NCBI GenBank assembly: GCA_020024075.1
Contig: JAHHUJ010000033.1
Location: forward strand, 1 to 13,128
Length of the DNA: 13,128 nucleotides
Origin: Psychrobacter sp.
GTDB taxonomy: Bacteria > Pseudomonadota > Gammaproteobacteria > Pseudomonadales > Moraxellaceae
Direction: 5' to 3'
Shown here: one piece after another, positions 6,321 to 12,678 of the stretch
Layout: each line of letters starts with the position of its first letter
How positions within the stretch are numbered: the stretch's first letter is position 1
The notes under the pieces: generated by a model
The model's database searches: none
Told to the model about the DNA's origin: nothing
What the model saw: only the letters and a program-made list of their open reading frames with translations
Program-made: the position numbers and the translations under genes

Positions 6321-6331
6321 CTATTATAGCA
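6321..6331 (-). promoter_or_regulatory. Extended -10 promoter, probably for rpmB-rpmG
   Basis: On the minus strand TGCTATAATAG has a TGn element and a perfect TATAAT. No good -35 stands at 16-18 nt. Transcription would begin near 6316 and run through about 480 nt of leader to rpmB. The identical 11 bases occur at 3078-3088 ahead of rpe. Confidence 0.5.
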
Positions 6332-6442
6332 GATATTATGCAGCAGGTTAGCAAAGTATCTTTTTAATTTTATCTTGCCAGTAATCCGCCTTGTTAAGAT
6401 TTGGCTTAGTATTAACCTCAGGCTTATAGGACTCTCTCATCG

Positions 6443-7915
6443 ATGCAAAAGCCGTCTTCTTCAACTGTTTCAGCTCAAAATAAACCCTCGGCTGATAAGG
6501 TTGATCGCAATGTAGCAGTAGCCGCTAATATTAATCAGTCGCCTTATGCTTTGATGCTAGTGCTATTGACTCTGTATTTCGCTCAAGGGTTGCCTTCAGG
6601 GTTTATTACTCAGGCATTGCCAGCTATTTTGCGTGAGTATGAGGTATCACTGGAGATGATTGGGCTATCAGGGCTACTATTACTGCCTTGGGCCTTGAAG
6701 TTTCTCTGGGCGCCTGTGGTTGATAAATACTTTATTACTAAGTGGGGGCGTTCACGCAGTTGGATTTTACCACTGCAGCTTATCTCAGCGATTATTGTGG
6801 CCATAGTCGGCTTATTCAATCCGCATCAGTTAAGCTCACCGCACACTCTTTGGGCTATTTATGCGCTGCTTTTTTTATTAAGTTTAATAGGAGCTACTCA
6901 TGATGTGGCAGCGGATGGTTTAGCCACCCGTGCGTTAACGGGCTTGATACGCAACAATCCTTCTTTGCCTGCGGTGAGAAATCCTTATCAAGGCATGGGT
7001 AATGCGGCACAGGTTATAGGCTACCGCATGGGGCTTATTTTGGGAGGTGGGGTATTGCTGCTAGTACTAGGTAAGTGGTCTTGGCGTTATAGTTTTTTTG
7101 CAATGGCGGCCTTGATTGTATTAAATACCTTACCGATTTGGCGTTATCCAGAAAGCAAATATGCGGCGGTTGAGTCAAAGTTAAGCGCTCAGCTAATTAC
7201 TCAACAAGTCCGTGATAAACATGAAGCTCAATCCTCTATACCAAGAGCGTCAAGGGCTTCTTTGGTCACCTATATAAAAAGTCAGTATGGTTACTTTTGG
7301 CAAAATGAGCAGATGCGGGCGTGGCTGGCAGTGCTGTTAACCTTTAAAGTAGTAGATGGTATCTCTAGTGGTATGGTAAAGCCTATGATGGTAGATATGG
7401 GCATTGCGACTTCTAGTATTGGGTTATGGGTCAGCGTGCTAGGCTCAGCAGCTTCTTTAGTTGGAGCTGCCTTGGCAGCACTGTTGTTAAAGCGAATGGC
7501 TCATTATAATGCGTTGCTAGCCTTTAATGCGCTGCAAGTAGCTACCACGGCGCTGTATGTGATTGTGGCTATTGGCTTTGAGCATCCGAGTTGGTTGGGA
7601 CTATCTTTTGAGGGGCAATCAGTGCCTTTTTGGTGGGCTTATGCGGCCAATGCGATTGAGCATTTGGCAGGGGCGATGGCGCTGGTGGCGATGCTAACTA
7701 TGGTCATGCATTATGCCAGACACGATAAAGCGGGCAGTGACTTCACTACGCAGGTGTGCTTATTAACGGTATTTAGTGGCGGGGCACATTTAATCAGTGG
7801 CTTTATTGCTGCTCAGGTGGGGTACAGCGTCCACTTTATAATTAGTGTGGCTTTGGGCTGCTTATGTTTATGGCCGCTAATTTACTGGCGCGGTAAGTTT
7901 GTTAAGCCGTTATAA
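6443..7915 (+). CDS. AmpG-like MFS transporter
   Basis: A 490-aa inner-membrane protein of the major facilitator superfamily, closest in pattern to AmpG permeases, which import anhydro-muropeptides for cell-wall recycling and beta-lactamase signalling, and to the related acetyl-CoA-transporter group. A polar N-terminus of about 33 residues is followed by roughly 12 membrane segments. Family features are YFAQGLPSG (45-53), PWALKFLWAPVVDKY (82-96), GRSRSW (102-107) and ATHDVAADGLATR (151-163), with a long polar loop at about 235-290 between the two six-helix halves. The ATG at 6443 has only a weak, distant TAGGA site. It is a single gene; no ampC, ampD or ampR lies nearby, so an AmpG role is not proven and the substrate is open. 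Confidence 0.8.
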   Translation: MQKPSSSTVSAQNKPSADKVDRNVAVAANINQSPYALMLVLLTLYFAQGLPSGFITQALPAILREYEVSLEMIGLSGLLLLPWALKFLWAPVVDKYFITKWGRSRSWILPLQLISAIIVAIVGLFNPHQLSSPHTLWAIYALLFLLSLIGATHDVAADGLATRALTGLIRNNPSLPAVRNPYQGMGNAAQVIGYRMGLILGGGVLLLVLGKWSWRYSFFAMAALIVLNTLPIWRYPESKYAAVESKLSAQLITQQVRDKHEAQSSIPRASRASLVTYIKSQYGYFWQNEQMRAWLAVLLTFKVVDGISSGMVKPMMVDMGIATSSIGLWVSVLGSAASLVGAALAALLLKRMAHYNALLAFNALQVATTALYVIVAIGFEHPSWLGLSFEGQSVPFWWAYAANAIEHLAGAMALVAMLTMVMHYARHDKAGSDFTTQVCLLTVFSGGAHLISGFIAAQVGYSVHFIISVALGCLCLWPLIYWRGKFVKPL

Positions 7916-7982
7916 AACGTGAAAGCACTAAGCTATAAAAGCTTGAAAGTTATGGAGGGTTGAGTGCTCTAGGGAGTAAATA

Positions 7983-8002
7983 GGCGCTTTAAAGGCAGCG
8001 CC
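7983..8002. terminator. GC-rich hairpin between convergent genes
   Basis: GGCGCT (7983-7988) pairs with AGCGCC (7997-8002) around 8 nt. It lies in the short gap between the AmpG-like gene and ypjD. No T-run follows. A second possible stem, AGCACT/AGTGCT (7924-7929 and 7963-7968), encloses a small AAGCT hairpin. Termination is plausible but not clear. Confidence 0.35.
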
Positions 8003-8013
8003 AGATACTGCTG

Positions 8014-8805
8014 TTATAGCAGCATCTCAAGTACGAACTTACTGCCAATAAAACCTACAGCCAATAACAAAAAGGCCAATATGGCCATGTTGGCTGCTCG
8101 GCGACCGCGCCATCCATATTTCCAGTGACCAAATAACAACCAGCCAAATAATATCCAAGAGATAATGCTAAACACAGTTTTATGGGCAATGTGCTGAGCC
8201 ATTAAATCACTGATATAGACGAAGCCAATGGCCAAGGCAATAGTAAGTAGACTAAAGCCCACCAAGATCATGTCGAATAACAACGATTCCATGCTTTGTA
8301 GCGAGGGTAGCTTGTTGACCCAAAAGCGCTGTTTGGTCTTGTGCTTTAGTTCACGAATCTGAAAGCGTAAGATGAGGGCTTGTACTGCAGCCATTAATAG
8401 CACGCAATAAGCGGCGATGGATAAAATGATGTGTGCTTCTAGCCCCTGACTAATATCCGTCAATGGTGCATACGGAGCTACCCCAAAATAACCCAGACTT
8501 AAGCCAATAATGGCAGTGGGTGCTGCAAAAAGTCCTAGACTTATAATAGGGCGATAAAAACAAAACATCACATAGAACAGCACAAAGTAGAAGCTGGTCA
8601 GGCTGGCTGTATTAAATACATTAAAGTTAAGGCCATGCAAGGTAAATATATTGGGGTATAAGGTAATTGCATGAGCTACCAAGGCGACCAGTAGCATGCC
8701 CAAAGTAAAGCCTTTAGCAACAGGCTTTAGGCGTAGCAAAGCCCAAGCCAAATGACAGCTTACAAGGGTATAAATAATAAGGGCGATGACATAGGCAAGC
8801 AACAC
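8014..8805 (-). CDS. ypjD: YpjD/CcsA-type cytochrome c assembly membrane protein
   Basis: A 263-aa polytopic inner-membrane protein of the CcsA/CcmC-like cytochrome c assembly family, about 8 predicted helices. Its E. coli relative YpjD (also called CorE) has no settled role, and magnesium/cobalt export or haem handling have been suggested. Conserved-looking histidines are His45 (VAHAITLYP), His125 (EAHIILSIAAY), His208 (IAHKTVFSIISWILFGWL) and His227 (GHWKYGWRGRRA). The tryptophan-rich WWD motif of true haem lyases is not seen. The start is GTG at 8805, 10 nt after GAGGA. Location next to, and divergent from, ffh is the same neighbourhood found in E. coli and supports the assignment. Confidence 0.85.
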   Translation of the reverse strand: MLLAYVIALIIYTLVSCHLAWALLRLKPVAKGFTLGMLLVALVAHAITLYPNIFTLHGLNFNVFNTASLTSFYFVLFYVMFCFYRPIISLGLFAAPTAIIGLSLGYFGVAPYAPLTDISQGLEAHIILSIAAYCVLLMAAVQALILRFQIRELKHKTKQRFWVNKLPSLQSMESLLFDMILVGFSLLTIALAIGFVYISDLMAQHIAHKTVFSIISWILFGWLLFGHWKYGWRGRRAANMAILAFLLLAVGFIGSKFVLEMLL

Positions 8806-8880
8806 GGTGTTTTGGTCCTCAAAGAAATCGAGTTAACAAATTAGGTCTGACAATATTTGATATACTAGCTGTGGTATTCT

Positions 8881-8932
8881 GTGCGTCAATATCTTTGTGC
8901 ATCAATCAATATCTTTATGCATCAATATAATT
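8881..8932. repeat. Three imperfect repeats between ypjD and ffh
   Basis: Units 8881-8896, 8897-8916 and 8917-8932 follow the pattern RTGCRTCAATATCTTT. The middle unit carries an extra CAAT, and the last departs after ATAT. It looks like a decayed tandem duplication; a regulator binding array cannot be excluded. Confidence 0.65.
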
Positions 8933-9043
8933 GTAAGATAATGGCTATAAATCATAGAGTGGATTTATCACAAAGCAATCATACCCTAATTTAGCATAGA
9001 ATGACTCTTATTTGCGATTGCTATACAGTTAACTGACGGCTTT

Positions 9044-9052
9044 TGCTAAAAT
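9044..9052 (+). promoter_or_regulatory. Candidate extended -10 promoter for ffh
   Basis: TGCTAAAAT matches TGnTATAAT with one mismatch. No good -35 is at the right distance. The start would be near 9059, giving a leader of about 210 nt before ffh. Confidence 0.35.
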
Positions 9053-9186
9053 TAACGGCTTAACAGAAACAATAAAAGAGTTTATAGATTAATTTTGCTA
9101 AACTTGCCAAATATTTGAGATTTTAAAGGGTTTAATACTATTGAACCAAATAACAATTAAACCAAATAATAGTTACCCAATTATAC

Positions 9187-9215
9187 ACCCCCTTTTATTA
9201 GGGGTTTAGTGCCCC
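9187..9215 (+). other. Alternative hairpins in the ffh leader
   Basis: A C-run (9188-9192), a G-run (9201-9204) and a second C-run (9212-9215) lie in order. The G-run can pair with either C-run, giving two exclusive stems (ACCCC/GGGGT, or GGGG/CCCC). This sits about 55 nt upstream of the ffh ATG. Stems are only 4-5 bp. Confidence 0.35.
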
Positions 9216-9268
9216 ATTTAAGATATTAATACCTCCTAATTTAACAGACGTTTTATTGAGAAAACCTT

Positions 9269-10828
9269 ATGTTTGATACTCTAACCGAACGACTCTCTGG
9301 TAGCCTGCGTAAGATTTCAGGCTCAGGACAGTTAACTGAAGACAATATTAAAGACACGCTGCGTGAAGTGCGCATGGCGTTACTAGAAGCTGACGTAGCT
9401 TTGCCTATTACTCGTGATTTTGTAAAGCGTGTGAAAGAGAAGGCACTGGGTCAAGAAGTGCTAAAAGAGTTGGCTCCTGGTCAGGCTTTCGTCAAGATTG
9501 TCTATGACGAATTGACTGAAATGATGGGCAGTGCCAATCAGCAGTTAGAGATGACTGGTAAGCCACCTGTGGTTTATTTACTAGCAGGTTTGCAAGGTGC
9601 GGGTAAAACCACCACAGCGGGTAAATTGGCCAAATTCTTACAAGAGCGTCATAAGAAAAAAGTCATGCTGGTCTCAGCTGACGTCTACCGTCCAGCAGCT
9701 ATCAAGCAGTTAGAGCAAGTGGCAGGGCAGGTAAATGCCAAGTTTGTCAACTCAACCACCGATGAAAACCCAATTGATATTGCCAAACGAGCCATTGAAG
9801 AGGCTAAGCTGCAGTATCAAGACATCTTGATTATCGATACCGCTGGTCGTTTACACGTCGATGAAGCCATGATGGATGAGATTAAAGCGTTAACGGCTGC
9901 GGTTAATCCATCAGAGACTTTATTCGTTGTTGATGCTATGACCGGTCAAGATGCCGCTAATACTGCTAAGGCATTTAACGATGCGCTACCGCTAACAGGC
10001 GCTATCTTAACTAAGACTGATGGTGATGCCCGTGGCGGTGCAGCTCTTTCTGTACGCGCCATTACCGGTAAGCCTATCAAGTTCTTGGGCCGTGGCGAGA
10101 AGTTAGATGCTTTAGAAGCCTTCCACCCAGAGCGTATTGCCCAGCGTATCTTAGGTATGGGTGACGTACTGAGCTTGGTAGAAGAAGTTGAGCAGAAGAT
10201 TGACCGCGAAAAAGCGGAAAAAATGGCGAAGAAAATCCAAAAAGGCGGCGACTTTGACCTTGAGGATTTATTAACCCAGTTCCAACAAATGAAAAATATG
10301 GGCGGTATGGCAGGCTTCTTAGATAAGATGCCAGGCATGAGTGGCGCTGGTGTAAAAGAAGCACTAGAAGAAGCTAAGCCAGAAGAAAAAGTAAAAGAAA
10401 TGGAGGCGCTGATTAACTCAATGACTCCTTATGAGCGTAAGCATCCAGATAAGATTAACCCAAGCCGTAAGCGCCGTATTGCAGCAGGTTCTGGTAAGCA
10501 GATTCAGGACATCAACCGTCTGCTTAAGCAGCACAAGCAAATGGCTAAGATGATGAAAATGCTGTCAAAACCTGAAGGGCTAGGAAAAATGATGAAAGCA
10601 GTCCAAAGTCTAACCGGCATGGGCGGCGGCGCTTCTGGCGGCGGTGGTCCACTGTTTGGTGGTGGTAACGCTGGCTCTGGTGCTAAACATGGTGGTAAAG
10701 CGGGTGGAGCCGGTGGTATGCCTCCGTTTGGTTTAGATCCAAACAATATGCCAAGTAAAGAGGATATGGAACGCCAAATGAAAGAGCTTGAACAGAAGCT
10801 TCCACCAGACTTTAAGAAGCGTTTTTAA
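9269..10828 (+). CDS. ffh: Signal recognition particle GTPase Ffh (SRP54)
   Basis: A 519-aa protein that binds 4.5S RNA and signal sequences of nascent membrane proteins and docks with FtsY. The N domain (about 1-90) is followed by the G domain: P-loop GLQGAGKTT (107-115), DVYRPAA (138-144), DTAGR (190-194), TKTD (248-251) and DARGGAA (253-259). The M domain begins near 325, is methionine-rich, and carries the RNA-binding stretch SMTPYERKHPDKINPSRKR (384-402) and RIAAGSG. Past 450 comes a glycine-rich linker (about 452-483) and a charged tail ending PPDFKKRF. Total length is about 65 residues more than E. coli Ffh (453 aa). MFDTLTERL is the usual Ffh N-terminus. Single gene, closed by a strong terminator. 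Confidence 0.97.
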   Translation: MFDTLTERLSGSLRKISGSGQLTEDNIKDTLREVRMALLEADVALPITRDFVKRVKEKALGQEVLKELAPGQAFVKIVYDELTEMMGSANQQLEMTGKPPVVYLLAGLQGAGKTTTAGKLAKFLQERHKKKVMLVSADVYRPAAIKQLEQVAGQVNAKFVNSTTDENPIDIAKRAIEEAKLQYQDILIIDTAGRLHVDEAMMDEIKALTAAVNPSETLFVVDAMTGQDAANTAKAFNDALPLTGAILTKTDGDARGGAALSVRAITGKPIKFLGRGEKLDALEAFHPERIAQRILGMGDVLSLVEEVEQKIDREKAEKMAKKIQKGGDFDLEDLLTQFQQMKNMGGMAGFLDKMPGMSGAGVKEALEEAKPEEKVKEMEALINSMTPYERKHPDKINPSRKRRIAAGSGKQIQDINRLLKQHKQMAKMMKMLSKPEGLGKMMKAVQSLTGMGGGASGGGGPLFGGGNAGSGAKHGGKAGGAGGMPPFGLDPNNMPSKEDMERQMKELEQKLPPDFKKRF

Positions 10829-10867
10829 CATAAAGTCTTAGAAGACAAGGTATGTTTTGATACCGAT

Positions 10868-10895
10868 AAAGGCTAGGTCGTGTGACCTAGCCTTT
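10868..10895 (+). terminator. Strong intrinsic terminator after ffh
   Basis: AAAGGCTAGGTC (10868-10879) pairs perfectly with 10884-10895 around a 4-nt GTGT loop, and the 3' arm runs into TTTTT. A 12-bp stem 40 nt after the ffh stop. Confidence 0.92.
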
Positions 10896-10924
10896 TTATT
10901 TCTAACTATGATAAGGCTGCCACT

Positions 10925-11086
10925 ATGGCGCATAAAAAGAAGAATGTCCGTAAAAAAGAATGTCCAGTCTGTGAGCGAGAGTTTAGTTGGTCCAAAAAGC
11001 TGGATAAAAACTGGGACAGTATGGTGTACTGTTCAGATAGATGTCGACGGGTGAAAACTTATGAAGGTGTAGAGAAGCCCCATTAA
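10925..11086 (+). CDS. DUF2256 small zinc-finger-like protein
   Basis: A 53-aa basic protein, too short for many ORF screens. It starts MAHKKKNVRKKECPVCERE and carries Cys13-x2-Cys16 and Cys36-x3-Cys40 with an intervening WSKKLDKNWDS segment. This CxxC-x19-CxxxC layout with the K/W-rich linker is that of the DUF2256 family, whose function is unknown and which in many bacteria lies near photolyase/cryptochrome genes. No such gene is in the window. AAGG at 10913-10916 is 8 nt from the ATG. It lies 30 nt beyond the ffh terminator, so it probably has its own promoter or depends on readthrough. A competing frame (10857-11054) has no domain and is rejected. Confidence 0.88.
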   Translation: MAHKKKNVRKKECPVCEREFSWSKKLDKNWDSMVYCSDRCRRVKTYEGVEKPH

Positions 11087-11100
11087 TAATACAGGTTATA

Positions 11101-12372
11101 TTATAAATCACCACTTAACTTATACTTCTTAGTATTGCTAGATCCTGTGTACAGCTGGCCAAAGGTTTCGCGGTGATGTAGGTGTAAACCGATAATAAAG
11201 CAGAGGATACCAATAAAAGTAAGGTATAACGCAGGTGCAAAACTAATATATTCAGTCGAATAAAATAGAAATAAAGGAAGGGCTGCTCCAAGTATCGCTG
11301 CTATGACATTATAAATTACTGATACCGCGGTTAGGCGTATATTAGTTGGGAATACCTGCACAAATATCGCAATACACAGCCCAATCATTCCGGTACAAAA
11401 CCCTAATAACCCATACAGTGGCATCATAAAAACGTTATGTCCATTAGCAAGGTAGGCATAAAGCATCCAAACTTGTACAGTCAGTGCAATTGCCGCAATC
11501 ATAAAGGTCTTACCTGTACCAATCCTATCCGCTATCACACCATAAATGATGCAACCTAATATTTGCATAGCCAATGCTATTAAACTTACATTAATCAAGA
11601 AGCTAGGGTCACTGTAAAATTTAAGCGCAATTAGTTTAGGCAATAGTAGCATAACCACCATAATTAAACTGTGTCTCACAAAGGACAAAGAGACGGACAG
11701 CATCATCGCCGAGGAGCGGGTAATATTTGGCTTAAGGCTTAAAGTATGTGGTTTATCAGATGGGGTGCTTTTGGACTTTATATAAACCGGTGTCTCTTCG
11801 ACATAACGCCACAGCAATAACGTTAGCCCACTTAATACGCCACCGATAATAGCAGGAATACGCCAACCATAGTCTAGCATAGCACCAGTATCAAACATCC
11901 CAGTTAATATTTTAGCGCATGAAATGGCCAGTACAGAACCAAAAATACCGCCTGCAACGGCTAAGCTACAATAGGTTGCCAAACGGTTCTTTGGGGCATG
12001 CTCAGCAACAAAGACCCAGCTTAGCGGTGTATGCCCACCAAATGCCATACCTTGCAGTATGCGAATAACAAGAAATAATATCGGTGCTAATATGCCTACT
12101 TGGGCATAAGTGGGCAAAAAGGCAGTCAGCAGGGTGGTCACTGCCAAAAAGCAGACACTGATAAGTAGAGCGGGTTTACGTCCGTATTTATCGCCATAGC
12201 GACCTATCAACAGACCACCAAGTGGGCGTGATAAATAACCGACACTCATCAGCCCAATAATTTTTAATTGTGTTAATGAGGCGCTGTTAGTAGCAGGGAA
12301 AAATATAGTGCTTACTATCTCTGCCAGCTTAACGTAGACAAGGAAGTCAAATGCGGCAAGGGCGTAACTCAA
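11101..12372 (-). CDS. MFS transporter, metabolite:H+ symporter (ProP/ShiA-like) type; 5' end uncertain
   Basis: A protein of at least 423 aa in the metabolite:H+ symporter branch of the major facilitator superfamily, whose members carry osmolytes, shikimate, oxoglutarate or aromatic acids; substrate unknown. Markers are AAFDFLVY in helix 1, GRYGDKYGRKPALL (57-70), RILQGMAFGGH (104-114), FVAEHAPKNR (121-130) and WRYVEETPVY after helix 6. Family members usually have GGE where this protein has GGH. The only standard start in frame is TTG at 12372, which cuts into the conserved N-terminal helix; the frame stays open without ATG, GTG or TTG up to a stop at 12520-12522, and the extension (ending TSRNQIIFIC) aligns with the family. 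So the 5' end is either frameshifted or uses a rare start. Convergent with the DUF2256 gene, with no terminator evident between them. Confidence 0.75.
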   Translation of the reverse strand: MSYALAAFDFLVYVKLAEIVSTIFFPATNSASLTQLKIIGLMSVGYLSRPLGGLLIGRYGDKYGRKPALLISVCFLAVTTLLTAFLPTYAQVGILAPILFLVIRILQGMAFGGHTPLSWVFVAEHAPKNRLATYCSLAVAGGIFGSVLAISCAKILTGMFDTGAMLDYGWRIPAIIGGVLSGLTLLLWRYVEETPVYIKSKSTPSDKPHTLSLKPNITRSSAMMLSVSLSFVRHSLIMVVMLLLPKLIALKFYSDPSFLINVSLIALAMQILGCIIYGVIADRIGTGKTFMIAAIALTVQVWMLYAYLANGHNVFMMPLYGLLGFCTGMIGLCIAIFVQVFPTNIRLTAVSVIYNVIAAILGAALPLFLFYSTEYISFAPALYLTFIGILCFIIGLHLHHRETFGQLYTGSSNTKKYKLSGDL

Positions 12373-12383
12373 ACAGATAAAGA

Positions 12384-12416
12384 TTATCTGATTGCGAGAC
12401 GTCTTGTCATTAACAC
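12384..12416 (-). other. 10-codon frame with good ribosome binding site overlapping the MFS 5' end
   Basis: AAAGGAG (12424-12430, minus strand) sits 7 nt before a GTG at 12416. That frame reads MLMTRRLAIR and stops at TAA (12384-12386), 11 nt before the TTG at 12372. It is in a different frame from the transporter. TRRLAI resembles the N-terminus of this transporter family, so a single-base indel may have split the gene. A leader peptide with reinitiation is the alternative. Confidence 0.4.
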
Positions 12417-12513
12417 AAAGCAGCTCCTTTATACCTGCTTTGTTAACTACCGCATTGTTATTATAGATATTATTCTCCGAAACTTTTGAAATAAAACGGT
12501 AAATCTTCGTACA

Positions 12514-12562
12514 ATGTAACTATATAATTATACAGTTGTTTACATAGTAATATAATGTAAAT
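12514..12562 (-). promoter_or_regulatory. Promoter with operator-like half-sites upstream of the MFS gene
   Basis: A minus-strand TATAAT lies at 12527-12532. Around it are ATGTAAC (12514-12520), TTTACAT (12539-12545) and ATGTAAA (12555-12561). The last two form a perfect 7-bp inverted repeat with a 9-nt spacer, lying over the expected -35 zone; the first lies just downstream of the -10. This is a layout expected for a repressor dimer site. No regulator gene is adjacent. Confidence 0.45.
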
Positions 12563-12601
12563 TTAAATTAATTTAAACAAAAAATCTGTTTATATAACAA
12601 G

Positions 12602-12639
12602 AAAAAAAGACACAAAGCTATAACTTTGTGTCTTTTTTT
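12602..12639 (-). terminator. Strong terminator after the BASS transporter gene
   Basis: A 16-bp perfect stem, 12602-12617 with 12624-12639, around a 6-nt loop. The core AGACACAAAG/CTTTGTGTCT is flanked by seven A on one side and seven T on the other, so it can act in both directions. It ends the minus-strand transporter gene and insulates the MFS promoter region at 12514-12562. Confidence 0.92.
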
Positions 12640-12678
12640 ACCTAATAGGAGGGAGGTAAAGGCAAACTGATTTAGTGA

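Larger units (their letters stand above)
5837..6442. other. 606-nt divergent spacer upstream of rpmBG and the AmpG-like gene
   Basis: No convincing gene on either strand; the only short frame with an ATG of note (6308-6367, 19 aa) lacks a ribosome binding site. It contains the hairpin/palindrome block 5858-5907 next to rpmB and a strong minus-strand extended -10 at 6321-6331. A clear promoter for the plus-strand transporter could not be found. The middle is AT-rich. Confidence 0.6.
8806..9268. other. 463-nt divergent spacer between ypjD and ffh
   Basis: AT-rich with no credible gene. It holds three imperfect repeats at 8881-8932, an extended -10-like site at 9044-9052, two copies of AACCAAATAA (9144-9153 and 9160-9169), and a C-run/G-run/C-run block at 9187-9215 that can fold in two alternative ways. 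No confident promoter for ypjD was found. Confidence 0.6.

Noticed and set aside
6308..6367. 19-aa plus-strand frame in the rpmB/AmpG-like spacer
   Set aside because: No ribosome binding site, very short, and overlaps the rpmBG promoter.
6610..6819. Minus-strand frame within the AmpG-like gene
   Set aside because: Antisense shadow of a clear transporter.
9946..10746. Three minus-strand frames within ffh, one proline-rich
   Set aside because: The proline-rich one is simply the reverse complement of the Gly-rich Ffh tail; the others overlap G and M domain coding.
10857..11054. 65-aa plus-strand frame after ffh
   Set aside because: It starts in the terminator and runs out of frame through the DUF2256 gene.
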